A program made the position numbers and the translations under genes. The notes under the pieces are model-generated. The model made no database searches. It was not told the DNA's origin and saw only the letters and a program-made list of their open reading frames with translations. DNA of 64,000 bases from Adlercreutzia caecimuris B7 (GTDB taxonomy: Bacteria > Actinomycetota > Coriobacteriia > Coriobacteriales > Eggerthellaceae): positions 700,424 to 764,423 of the forward strand of contig NZ_KE159646.1 of assembly GCF_000403355.2 (NCBI RefSeq), given 5' to 3'. Shown here one piece after another: positions 43,777 through 53,839 of this stretch. The first letter of the stretch is position 1. Every line of letters starts with the position of its first letter.

Positions 43777-44484
43777 CTACCGACTCAAATGTTGAAAGAA
43801 GCGCTCGCGCGCCTTCTGGCGGCAACGCTGGCTGATCGGCACGACTTCACCTGTCTTGAGCACGAACTCAGATCCGTTCAAGCGGGCTACTTGGTTCAAA
43901 TTCACAATGAAGCTCTTGTGGCATCGCACGAACTCCCCAGGCAACCGATCGAGCATGGCGGCGACGGTTCCATAGGTCTCATACACCCCGCACAGAGCGT
44001 GAATCTCCAACTTGCGGCGGCGGCTTTCGATGAAGACTATGTCCCGAGTCGGCAATGCGGCCGACTCACGTCCGAATTTGACCATGAGGGTCTCGAGGCT
44101 TCTCGCTTCCAAATTGCGCACAGCACGAGCCAAGGCGCGATCTATCTCCTTCTGCTTAACGGGCTTCGTGAGAAAATACATATGGGCTGTCTCGTATACA
44201 TCGGTGCAATACTCCACGTAGCCGGTCACATAAATGACCTGCGTTGCGCAGCCTTCGGGAAACAGCCGCTGGACGATATCGATGCCCGTGGGACCATGGT
44301 CGTCCAAACGAATGTCAGTCAACAGGACATCGGGGCCCCGTCCAGCATCAACGAGATCGCACAACGCTTTTTCGGAAGCCACCGATGTCACATCGAAAAG
44401 CGGGCCGAAAGGGCTTTCGGCCACGACTCCTTCCATAGCCGCTCGGGCTTCGGGAACGTTGTCAAGAACAACCAAATGGTACAT
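43777..44484 (-). CDS. LytTR-family response regulator
   Basis: The receiver domain has phospho-acceptor D57 (VLLTDIRL), the T/K residues in YVTGYVEYC and FLTKPVKQ. Its first acidic pair is D8-N9 instead of the usual DD. The LytTR DNA-binding domain spans about 130-233 (IVFIESRRRKLEIHA, FVRCHKSFIVNLNQVARL). LytTR proteins typically bind pairs of 9-bp direct repeats and control surface or competence genes. It leads the operon with the GHKL kinase. The AAGGAG lies 12 bases before the ATG, unusually far. A 12-base C run lies upstream (44546-44557). Confidence 0.9.
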   Translation of the reverse strand: MYHLVVLDNVPEARAAMEGVVAESPFGPLFDVTSVASEKALCDLVDAGRGPDVLLTDIRLDDHGPTGIDIVQRLFPEGCATQVIYVTGYVEYCTDVYETAHMYFLTKPVKQKEIDRALARAVRNLEARSLETLMVKFGRESAALPTRDIVFIESRRRKLEIHALCGVYETYGTVAAMLDRLPGEFVRCHKSFIVNLNQVARLNGSEFVLKTGEVVPISQRCRQKARERFFQHLSR

Positions 44485-44762
44485 ACAGCCTAGCTACTCC
44501 TTCTTCCCAGGTCGCTCACGAAGTAACACGATAGGCCAATGAGCGCCCCCCCCCCCCGAGTTTTATCGGAAAGGCAGGTTAAAGGGATGCAAACTGCCCG
44601 AGACAGCAAATTGGCATTGCGTTTCAATTCTCACTTAAAACCAGACATTAACAAGATGCATGTAACAATTGAAGAGTTTCGTGTAATAAAAGACAACCAC
44701 ATTCATTTTTGCAGCAATGAGCCTCTTGCCCTTGATAGGGCTCCGCGCCTGTATGCTTTCTG
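44485..44762. other. Regulator upstream region, A/T-rich
   Basis: No gene is seen. The region contains the homopolymer at 44546-44557, a long A/T-rich segment of low complexity (44640-44710), and close to 44763 a weak stem GAGCC/GGCTC that could end the secreted-protein transcript. A clear promoter for the regulator was not identified. Confidence 0.5.
44546..44557. repeat. 12-base homopolymeric C tract
   Basis: Twelve consecutive C residues (G on the minus strand) lie 62-73 bases upstream of the LytTR regulator start, in its presumed promoter. Such tracts slip during replication and can vary promoter spacing. The exact length could be a sequencing artefact. Confidence 0.75.
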
Positions 44763-45884
44763 CTATTTCCTCGTCTTCACCGCCTTGGCCCTCGACCAGC
44801 TGGAGTAGTAGGTTTTGCCGCCCACCTTCTTGTAGGTACGCACCTGCACGTAGTAGGTCTTCTTGGCCTTCAGCTTGGAGACCTTGAGCGTGCACTTCTT
44901 GCCGGCGGCCGAGGTCGCCTTGACGGTCTTCACCTTGGTGGCCTTCTTCGTGAACTTCTTGCTGGTGGACCAGCGCACCTGGTAGCCGGTCGTCTGCTTC
45001 AGGTGCGCCTTGCTCGGCTTCTTCCACTTCACGGTGAAGGCCCTCTTGGCCTTGGAGAGCTTCTTCACGCTCGTCCCCTTCGGCACGATCTTGAACGTCG
45101 CGGTCTTCGTGCCGGCGTAGGCGCCCTTGCCGGTGACCGTCACCTTGTAGGAGCCCACGGCCCTCCCGCCCTTGCAGGACCAGGCGTAGTCCACGCCGCT
45201 GCGCAGCGTCTTGCCGCCAAGCTTCACGGTGGGCGCCGCGGGCTTCAGCGTCTTGCCCGTCCACGCCTTCGCCTTCACGGAGACGGAAGCCTTGGCGAGG
45301 GAGGTTTTTGGCACTTCAGGCCGAGCAACAACGCCTATGGGCCCTCGATAACTTGAATTGACAACAATTGTAAGTCGCTTCGGCAGTTTATGCCCCCACA
45401 AGCTACTAATGCCCGCCTGCGTATCTCCAACTATCGAATCGAATATTTCAGCCGAACCATCTTGATATTCAACTAAATACACTAAGCGCCCCTCCGCATC
45501 CCCACTCAGGGCATCAACGAAAACATTTACGCGCCATCCACTTTTATATTGAGGAGCGCTCAATTCGAATGTGCAGTAAAAAAGATCAGTGGCAGTCCGA
45601 GGAAGCAGCGAGACTGCCGGACTCACTGAAGTAAGAGTAATTGGATGCCACAGGGTACCGTAATCGTACATGCCCGTTCCGCCATCAGTAAAGTAACCGA
45701 CAGCAATTTCCCACGGAGCGCCTTTGGAATCAATGATCTTCGTTGCTGTGCCATCCCAAATAGCACCACCTCCGCCTCCGTCCCCATTTGCCCCGCCATC
45801 GGCCAGTGCAATGGACGGCATCATCGAGCAGCAAAGAAGCAACGCTAGAAAACAAACCGGAACTTTCCTAAGCTGATTCTTCAC
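44763..45884 (-). CDS. Secreted protein with Fn3-type C-terminal cassette
   Basis: GTG 45884 has AGGAGG five bases upstream. A signal peptide (about 8-28) ends near SIALA-DG. A Gly-rich stretch is followed by a unique domain of about 155 residues (TKIIDSKGAPWEIAVGYFTD...) without recognisable family, then the shared cassette: MBG-like (VKAKAWTGKTLKPAAPTVKL) and lysine-rich Fn3-like domain ending WSRAKAVKTRK. The unique part is A/T-rich while the cassette (44763 to about 45300) is G/C-rich and nearly identical in DNA to that of the BspA-like gene, a sharp composition break. It has no wall-sorting motif. It is upstream of the regulator operon in the same orientation. Confidence 0.8.
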   Translation of the reverse strand: MKNQLRKVPVCFLALLLCCSMMPSIALADGGANGDGGGGGAIWDGTATKIIDSKGAPWEIAVGYFTDGGTGMYDYGTLWHPITLTSVSPAVSLLPRTATDLFYCTFELSAPQYKSGWRVNVFVDALSGDAEGRLVYLVEYQDGSAEIFDSIVGDTQAGISSLWGHKLPKRLTIVVNSSYRGPIGVVARPEVPKTSLAKASVSVKAKAWTGKTLKPAAPTVKLGGKTLRSGVDYAWSCKGGRAVGSYKVTVTGKGAYAGTKTATFKIVPKGTSVKKLSKAKRAFTVKWKKPSKAHLKQTTGYQVRWSTSKKFTKKATKVKTVKATSAAGKKCTLKVSKLKAKKTYYVQVRTYKKVGGKTYYSSWSRAKAVKTRK

Positions 45885-45988
45885 TCCAACCTCCTGTCAT
45901 AATCAATTCTGTTCAAAACCTGATAAGACCAGAGGAAGAAATGCTTGATTGTTTGAGACCTTCTTGGAGAAAGGCATCCGCCCTCTGT

Positions 45989-46088
45989 CGCCAAACAACC
46001 ATGACCGCGAAACAACGCAGCTGGTGGGCAGATGCCCTTCAGCAATCGTTGTTTCGTCTCAAGACGCGATATTCATGGTTGTTTGGCG
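45989..46088. repeat. 100-base nested palindrome
   Basis: Four nested pairs: CGCCAAACAACCATG (45989-46003) with CATGGTTGTTTGGCG (46074-46088); CGAAACAACG (46008-46017) with CGTTGTTTCG (46047-46056); GCTG with CAGC; and GGGCA with TGCCC at 46026-46037. All are perfect. It lies about 105 bases upstream of the secreted-protein start codon. Confidence 0.88.
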
Positions 46089-46295
46089 ATTGAGAGTGTA
46101 TCACATGTTGATGCTTTCGCGGAGCATTTAGCGAGCTTGGCCAGTGTTGCCAGTCAGGCCGGCTCCTGACAGCCGTCAGCCGGGTTGGGCCCGGCCCGCA
46201 TTTGTCGCGCGAAGCGATACCCGCTTCGCATCCCTGCCCCAGACCAAAAACCAACTTGCATCCCTATGCAAACCGCCCCCCATCTTGCATCGGGG

Positions 46296-46467
46296 CCGCA
46301 CAAATCGGCCCTCAACTTGCAGCGGTGCATGTTGTGGGGCGATTTGTGCGGGTTGGTTGCTTCAAACCCGGTCAGATGACCTGTTTTTGCGCATCGGAGG
46401 GGTGAAAACCCGCGCAGATCGGCCTTCTGGATGCATTGATGCAAATTGGAGGCCGATCTGCGCGGGT
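46296..46467. repeat. Paired palindromic repeats, right island edge
   Basis: Unit C: CCGCACAAATCG (46296-46307) with CGATTTGTGCGG (46340-46351), perfect 12 bp, with a TTGCA...TGCA core. Unit D: ACCCGCGCAGATCGGCC (46408-46424) with GGCCGATCTGCGCGGGT (46451-46467), perfect 17 bp, with a TGCAT-TG-ATGCA core. A GGGTT/AAACCC hairpin links them. The core and the ATCGG/CCGAT arm ends match units A and B at 34.2-34.3 kb. Confidence 0.88.
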
Positions 46468-46659
46468 CCCCTGCAAGTTGAGGGGCGATCTGGACTTTTC
46501 GGCGCAAGCTGGGCCGCAATCTGGGCTCTGCTCCGCAAATCCGATCCCGCTCGCGCCTCCGATATGCCCTCGGTCGCTATCCGCGTCCAGCCGAGATACG
46601 GGCAGACGCTCGATGCGGGGCCCCATACGGGCGCACGACTCGGGTCGCAGCGCGCCCTT

Positions 46660-48465
<1,806 letters not shown>

Positions 48466-48819
48466 AATGGCTTTCTTATCGCGGTCGGTTCCTGCGTATG
48501 TGTACGTCTCACGAAGAATTGCCCCTCCCGGGCAGATTTCTTCGTGGTGCTGATGCGAATCTTTGGTATTCTACCGCATTGTGTATCCAGCGATACGGGC
48601 GCGGGACAATTCTCCCGCCAAATCTGCAGACGTGGCTGCGATGTAAAGATTGCTATTGCTGGCGGCCTTCCGAGCCCGAGGGCGCGGGGCTGAGAAAGCG
48701 GAGAAATCCCGCCGCTTTCCGTTTCGCACGATGGCCTGCGGCCTGTGTTGCCGCGCGTTCGTGTCGTTGGATACCGCAAGGGATGAAAGCAACGACCGAA
48801 CCAGAAAGGGCTATCAATC
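48466..48819. other. Divergent lepA-rpsT regulatory region
   Basis: This 354-base space holds no gene. GAAAGCGG and CCGCTTTC at about 48697-48722 form a hairpin in the rpsT leader, which could be part of S20 self-regulation or an attenuator. A GGGA...TCCC dyad lies near 48601-48616. Promoter hexamers for either gene are ambiguous by eye. Confidence 0.5.
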
Positions 48820-49347
48820 ATGGCTAACATCAAGTCCCAGAAGAAGCGCATCATCACCAACGAGAAGGCTCGTATGCGCAATCGCGCCGTCAAGAGCGAG
48901 CTGAAGACCGCCACCCGTCGCGTGAAGGACGCCGTGGCCGCCGGCGACGGCGCCGCCGCCTACGCCGCTGCCTGCGCCGCCTGCCGTCTGATGGACAAGG
49001 CCGCCTCCAAGGGCGTCATCCACAAGAACCAGGCCGCCAACCGCAAGAGCGGCATCATGGCCCTGGCCAATTCCGTGGCCACTGCCGAGGACAAGGCCGC
49101 TTATGTGAAGCCGGCGCCCAAGGTCCAGAAGACCGGCTCCAAGAAGGCCGCTGCCAAGGAGGCTCGCAAGGCCGCTATGGCCGAGGCTTCCGCCGAGAAG
49201 GCCAAGCGTCGCGAGAAGCAGCTGAAGGAGGAGAAGAAAGCCGCCGAGCGCAAGGCCAAGGAGGCCGAGGCGGCTGCCAAGGCTGAGGCTGAGGCGGCTG
49301 CCGCCGAGGCTGCTGAGGGCGAGGAGGCTGCGGCTGACGCCGAGTAG
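48820..49347 (+). CDS. rpsT: 30S ribosomal protein S20 with long C-terminal extension
   Basis: Residues 1-90 are a normal S20 ([20 protein letters not shown], then [33 protein letters not shown]), which binds the 5' domain and helix 44 of 16S rRNA. The protein continues for about 85 further residues, rich in Ala, Lys and Glu ([20 protein letters not shown]...), predicted as a long charged helix, to 175 residues; S20 is normally 85-90. The extension is in frame, has the same codon use as the core, and a terminator follows, so it is real coding sequence. GAAAGGGC precedes the ATG. Confidence 0.95.
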   Translation: MANIKSQKKRIITNEKARMRNRAVKSELKTATRRVKDAVAAGDGAAAYAAACAACRLMDKAASKGVIHKNQAANRKSGIMALANSVATAEDKAAYVKPAPKVQKTGSKKAAAKEARKAAMAEASAEKAKRREKQLKEEKKAAERKAKEAEAAAKAEAEAAAAEAAEGEEAAADAE

Positions 49348-49375
49348 CTCTTACGAGACAGAGCATCGCCTGCAC

Positions 49376-49404
49376 GCGCCGCCCTGGATGGGGCGGCGCT
49401 TTTT
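49376..49404 (+). terminator. rpsT terminator
   Basis: GCGCCGCCC (49376-49384) and GGGCGGCGC (49391-49399) form a perfect 9-bp stem with a six-base loop followed by TTTTT. It ends just before the convergent MBL-fold gene. Confidence 0.93.
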
Positions 49405-49422
49405 CATGCTCTGCAAGATGCG

Positions 49423-50499
49423 CTAGGAGCACAGGGCAAGCGCAGTGTTCCTACGGTCATAGGGCATGCGGAAGTAGTACTCGTAGCCGCAGACTCCCTG
49501 AAGAATGCAGCCCTGGCGCACGAGGTAGATGAGGTGGGCCAACGTCTCGCCCATGGAGAAGTACTTCTGGTCGAGCGGCCAGCTCTTCCAATCGGGGTAG
49601 CGCCAGGTGGCGTGCTGCGAGATGGAGACGATGTCGTCATGACCTGCGCGCACGAGCTCGTAGATCTCCTCGAGGCGCTCGCGATGGTGCTCGAGGAGGA
49701 AATCGACGCGCTCGACCAGGCCGGCAAAGGGCCGTCCATGGGCCGGCAGAATGAGATCGACTGGAAGATCGCGCACCTTCCGCAAGCTCGCGAGGAAGGC
49801 ATCGAGGGCGTTGAAGGCCGGAAACCACGAGGACACCGACGGCGTGATGCGCTCGAGGATGTGATCACCCGAGATGAGAAGGCGGCGAGAGCGCTCGTAC
49901 AGGCAGATGTGCCACGCATCATGGCCGGGAGTCTCGATCACCTCGAACGTGTAGGGACCGCACTCGAGCCCATCGCCGTCGGAAACGTAGGTGAACACGG
50001 GGTAGCTCTCCAGAGGCAGGAGCTCCGCCGACACGTGCAGGCGCGGGCCGTCATCGGTGAACGTCATGTCCGCCTGCTGCTCCAGGGTGGCCGCCTGCAG
50101 AAGCAGCGGTCCGTAAACGGCCTCTTCCATGGCCATGAGGTTTTTCACCTCTTGGAAGGAATGAAGGTTCGCGAACACCGGCATGCCCGGACGCCAGATG
50201 CGGTCGAGGTTGCCCGTATGGTCGGGATGCGAGTGGGTCAGCACGATCTGCACCTTGTCCCATGAGCGTCCGAGGGACGCCAACGCCCGGTTCAGCGCGG
50301 CCTCGCTGTCGGGGTGGTTGAAGCCTACATCCACAATGGTAGTCGTGCCGTCGTCGCCGAGAATGAAATAGGAGTTGATCACCTTGAGAGGATTATCGGG
50401 CAGAGGGATCCGCACCAGATAAAGATTGTCGAGCACGGGCACCGGCTCCCCGAAACCGGCCGCGGCCACCCGTTCGTCGAGCTCTTCAATATCGACCAC
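49423..50499 (-). CDS. MBL-fold metallo-hydrolase
   Basis: The GTG at 50499 has a perfect AGGAGG five bases upstream and lies two bases after the holA stop; longer in-frame readings run through holA. The metallo-beta-lactamase motif THSHPDHTGN gives H89, H91, D93 and H94. The further metal ligands sit in VIETPGHDAWHICL and LISGDHILERI, and ILPAHGRPF gives the last histidine. The C-terminal 60 residues form a helical/winged part. At 358 residues it resembles hydroxyacylglutathione-hydrolase-like or lactamase-B2 proteins; the substrate is unknown. Confidence 0.85.
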   Translation of the reverse strand: MVDIEELDERVAAAGFGEPVPVLDNLYLVRIPLPDNPLKVINSYFILGDDGTTTIVDVGFNHPDSEAALNRALASLGRSWDKVQIVLTHSHPDHTGNLDRIWRPGMPVFANLHSFQEVKNLMAMEEAVYGPLLLQAATLEQQADMTFTDDGPRLHVSAELLPLESYPVFTYVSDGDGLECGPYTFEVIETPGHDAWHICLYERSRRLLISGDHILERITPSVSSWFPAFNALDAFLASLRKVRDLPVDLILPAHGRPFAGLVERVDFLLEHHRERLEEIYELVRAGHDDIVSISQHATWRYPDWKSWPLDQKYFSMGETLAHLIYLVRQGCILQGVCGYEYYFRMPYDRRNTALALCS

Positions 50500-50501
50500 G
50501 A

Positions 50502-51473
50502 CTACCTCCTGAGCGTATCGACAAGCCAACGATAGAAGATCTCGTCCGCATCGGCGCCGCTCTTCATGGCGCGCTCGGCATCGCGGGAAGAGACGAGCGC
50601 GCGCCTCAGCTCGCCCGACGAGAAGTTGCGCGCCCACGCGCCGTGGCTCTTCAGCTTCCAGTCCGGTTGACCCAAGACCTGGGCGAGCGCCTTGGGGTTG
50701 CCGCGGCGGGCCATGGCCTGAGCGGCTATGAGCTCGCGAATGCGCGTGGTGCACATGGCGATAAGGGCGTGAGGCGAAGAGGACTCCATCTTCGCGAGCA
50801 ACGAGAGGCACTTCGCGAGGTTGCGCTCGGCGAAGGCGGCCGTGAAATCCCACGGCTTCACCTCCGATGTGCGCGCCACGAGCCCGCGCACATCCCGCTC
50901 GGTCACGGTATCGGAGCCGCCCCGGGCAAGCGCGATCTTCTTGAGCTCGTTGTCGAGATGCACGGTGTTCTCGCCGACAAGCTCCACAAGAGCGCCTGCC
51001 GCCCCCTCGGTGAGCACGATACCGTGGCCGGTGGCCATGGCGCGCACCCGCTTAGGCAGCTCCCAGCTCTTCGGCGGGGCGCAGTCGATGACGGCCTTGG
51101 CGCCGAGGGCCGCGACGGCCTTGTACAGACGAGTGTTCTTTGCGAGCTTCTCGGCCTCCAGGGCGAGCACTGTGGAATCGCTCGGCGAGCCGAGATAAGC
51201 CACGATCTCCTCGGAGTCGGCCTTCTTCAGCTTCTCGGCGTTGCGTACGTACACGAGACGCACCGGGCTGGCGAAGGGCATGGTATTGCAGGCGGCGGCG
51301 ATGTCGGCACCGGCGGCCGTCTCGCCGTCGAAGTCGTCGGCGTTGAAGGAGAGGTCGCCGAGTTTGGCCAGGCGCGCCCGCAGCCGTATGATGACGGCCT
51401 CGCGCTTGAGGGCATCCTCGCCGACGGCAAGATATGCCGCCAGCAGCTGGTTTTGTTGCTGATCGTTTGTCAT
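50502..51473 (-). CDS. holA: DNA polymerase III subunit delta
   Basis: HolA is the clamp-loader subunit that opens the beta clamp. The 323-residue frame from MTNDQQQNQLLAAYLAVGED carries the delta features: an N-terminal AAA-like fold without Walker A, the RLVYVRNAEKLKKADSEEIV block, and a C-terminal collar domain (FAERNLAKCLSLLAKMESSS, NFSSGELRRALVSSRDAERA). It follows comEC, the usual order comEA-comEC-holA. A TACAAT box is six bases before the ATG and there is no good Shine-Dalgarno, so a leaderless start is possible. Confidence 0.9.
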   Translation of the reverse strand: MTNDQQQNQLLAAYLAVGEDALKREAVIIRLRARLAKLGDLSFNADDFDGETAAGADIAAACNTMPFASPVRLVYVRNAEKLKKADSEEIVAYLGSPSDSTVLALEAEKLAKNTRLYKAVAALGAKAVIDCAPPKSWELPKRVRAMATGHGIVLTEGAAGALVELVGENTVHLDNELKKIALARGGSDTVTERDVRGLVARTSEVKPWDFTAAFAERNLAKCLSLLAKMESSSPHALIAMCTTRIRELIAAQAMARRGNPKALAQVLGQPDWKLKSHGAWARNFSSGELRRALVSSRDAERAMKSGADADEIFYRWLVDTLRR

Positions 51474-51490
51474 AGACCCATTGTACCCGA

Positions 51491-53839
51491 TCAGGACGCA
51501 GGCGCATCGTTTTGGCTTCGCACGGTCAGCTTCTCCATGGAGAACGCAACGCTCACATCCCCCCGCTCGTCGCTGCAGAGCACTTCCGCGCCCGCAGCCG
51601 CAAGGGTCTCGCACACCGCCGGCGCCGGATGGCCGTAGCGGTTGCGCTCCCCCACGCCGATGAGCGCCACCGATGGGCGAAGCTCAGCGGCAAGCTCCCC
51701 GTCGATGCTCTTCTTCGACCCGTGATGGCCCACTTTCAGCACATCAATGCCGTCGGAGGGCAAATCGGACGCCATGGCCCGCAGCTCGTCGGCTTCGGCA
51801 TCTCCGCAGAACAGAGTCGTCCACTCTGCCGCACCATCGCCATCTCCGTCCCACGAGCAGAGGAAACTGAGGCTGTCCGCGTTGCCGCCCTCGTCGCTGA
51901 AAGAGCGCGGCCACACCACCCGCAAGGTGAAGCGCCCGCAGGACACCTCATCGCCGACGGAGAGGCCGGCGATGCCGCTGCGGTACTCCTCGCGAGCGGC
52001 CGTATCCCGCAGATCGGCACAGGCATCGCATGGACACGTCAGCAAGTCCTCAGCTACGAGAAGGCCGCCGACCAGCGCCACGTCGCCCAGGGCCGCAAGC
52101 GAGCCGCAGTGATCGTCATCGGGATGGGTGATAGCCACCGCGTCGAGACGGCGCACCCCTTGGCGCGCGACAGCTTCCTTGAGCATGCCATCCTGATTTC
52201 CCGTATCGATGAGAAGCGACGCCCCTCGGCTGCGAACGAGGAAGGCATCTCCCTGCCCGACGTTCAGCATGACGATCTCGTCCTCGGGATGAGACGCCCC
52301 GGAAGCGAACGGCGCCAGGACGAGTACGGCTGCCAGCGGGACGACCAGCCCGAGGGCCAGCATCCGGGGGCGCAGCGTCGGCCACCATGCCCACAGGCCG
52401 CCCAGCATGACGGCGGAGAGGCAGACCATCGGCACGACCTCGGCGTCAACGGGCAGGCAGCTGCCGGGCACGCGCGCAAGCAGGTCGACAATCCACCCGA
52501 GCGCCCGGGCGGTCAGGTCGGCGACTCCGATGGCCGCCGGCGCCGCGGGCGGCGCGACGAGCCCGACGAGCACGGCGACGAACCCGACGGTGCAGGCGAG
52601 GGCGAACAGGGGCGCAGCCGCGATGTTGGCAATCGGCGAGAGAAGGGGCACCTGCGCGAACAGGGCCGCGGCATAGGGCTGGGTGGCCAGAGCCGAGGCG
52701 GCCGTGAGCGACAGCGGTTCCCCTATCAACGAGCGCGCCCGCCGCGGCCAGCTGCCGAAAGCCGATAAGATCAAGGGCGCTACAAGCACGATGCCCAGCG
52801 TAGATCCTGCCGACAGGACGAACGATGCCGACAGCGCACAGGTGGGGTCGAGCCCCACGAACAGCACGATGCAGGCGCCGAGGGCCGTCAGCGCGGAGTT
52901 GCGCCGATCGGTCACCAGCGCAAGGAGCCCCGTGCCCGCCATGACCGCCGCGCGCAGAGCCGAGACCGGCATTCCCGTGAAGCAGACGTAGCCGCCGAGG
53001 AAGAGCGCCGTCGCACAGGCCCGGGAACGACGCCCCAGGCGCAGCACACCCAAGATCTGGGCGACGAAGAGCGTGACGATGGAGAGGTGGGCGCCCGACA
53101 CTGCGACGAGATGGGCCAGACCCACCGTCTTGAACTGCTCGTAAGCGCCTGTCTCCTCGATAGCCGGACGCCACCCGCAAAGCAGGGCCTGCAGCAGCGG
53201 GGCGCCCTGGCCGCCATAGCGCCCGATAAGGTGGATGGCCTGCTCGCGCAGGGAGGCAAACGGGGCCGACTGGTGCGACGCATCGGGCGGCACCGCCGAA
53301 ACGACGAGCGTGCCGACGAGCCCCGCATTCCAGAAATACTCCTCCGACGAGTCCCCGGGGGCCTTGAGGGGAGCCGATACCGAGAAGCGCGTCCCCCGGA
53401 GCATTCCCTCGCCCTCTTCGGGCAGCAGCAAACGAGCCGATACGACCCGCCCCTCGCCGTCGACGATGCGCGCCTCGGCCCTGAACCCGAAGTCAGTTCC
53501 CTTCGCATCAGTTGTCAAGGTGCATTCCCAGGGCCCTTCGCGGCCCACCAAGGCCTCGGTGGACGACGTAAGCGCCGCGGCACCCACCGATGAGGCGGCC
53601 AGGGCGACAGCGGCCCCGAGCAGCGCGATCGCGGCAACGGAGACATGCTTGCGCCTCAGCCCCCGGGCGAAAACGAGCACGGCCACGGCGCTTCCCGCTG
53701 CCGCGGCGCCGACAAGGATCCCCTCATCCAGAGTACGTGCCCAGGGCCACCAGAGCGCCGTTACCGCCCAGAGCGCGAGGCCGGCGAGAAGCACCGGCGG
53801 CAGATGGGGCCGCGGCGGCTTGGCGCTATCCGCGCTCAT
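51491..53839 (-). CDS. comEC: DNA-uptake channel protein ComEC/Rec2
   Basis: ComEC forms the membrane channel that imports single-stranded DNA in natural transformation. An N-terminal OB-like external domain (about 65-190) is followed by the competence domain with multiple membrane spans (LAHLVAVSGAHLSIVTLFVA, then FTGMPVSALRAAVMAGTGLL) and a C-terminal metallo-beta-lactamase domain with ITHPDDDHCGSL and VGHHGSKKSIDGEL, probably degrading one strand. All three modules are intact in 782 residues. It overlaps comEA by four bases (ATGA). Confidence 0.94.
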   Translation of the reverse strand: MSADSAKPPRPHLPPVLLAGLALWAVTALWWPWARTLDEGILVGAAAAGSAVAVLVFARGLRRKHVSVAAIALLGAAVALAASSVGAAALTSSTEALVGREGPWECTLTTDAKGTDFGFRAEARIVDGEGRVVSARLLLPEEGEGMLRGTRFSVSAPLKAPGDSSEEYFWNAGLVGTLVVSAVPPDASHQSAPFASLREQAIHLIGRYGGQGAPLLQALLCGWRPAIEETGAYEQFKTVGLAHLVAVSGAHLSIVTLFVAQILGVLRLGRRSRACATALFLGGYVCFTGMPVSALRAAVMAGTGLLALVTDRRNSALTALGACIVLFVGLDPTCALSASFVLSAGSTLGIVLVAPLILSAFGSWPRRARSLIGEPLSLTAASALATQPYAAALFAQVPLLSPIANIAAAPLFALACTVGFVAVLVGLVAPPAAPAAIGVADLTARALGWIVDLLARVPGSCLPVDAEVVPMVCLSAVMLGGLWAWWPTLRPRMLALGLVVPLAAVLVLAPFASGASHPEDEIVMLNVGQGDAFLVRSRGASLLIDTGNQDGMLKEAVARQGVRRLDAVAITHPDDDHCGSLAALGDVALVGGLLVAEDLLTCPCDACADLRDTAAREEYRSGIAGLSVGDEVSCGRFTLRVVWPRSFSDEGGNADSLSFLCSWDGDGDGAAEWTTLFCGDAEADELRAMASDLPSDGIDVLKVGHHGSKKSIDGELAAELRPSVALIGVGERNRYGHPAPAVCETLAAAGAEVLCSDERGDVSVAFSMEKLTVRSQNDAPAS

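Larger units (their letters stand above)
45885..46659. other. Non-coding island edge between the secreted protein and lepA
   Basis: No credible gene in 775 bases. Contents from left to right: leader and promoter area of the secreted-protein gene, a 100-base nested hairpin (45989-46088), a GGCTCCTGAC/GTCAGCC-like inverted stretch near 46160-46190, the paired palindromes (46296-46467) preceded by TTGCAT/ATGCAA near 46256-46271, decayed copies to about 46530, and the lepA 3' flank. Confidence 0.65.

Noticed and set aside
41478-44762. Search for an AgrB/AgrD-type peptide pheromone pair beside the AgrC-like kinases
   Set aside because: No AgrB-like protease and no credible short precursor peptide gene with a ribosome site were found.
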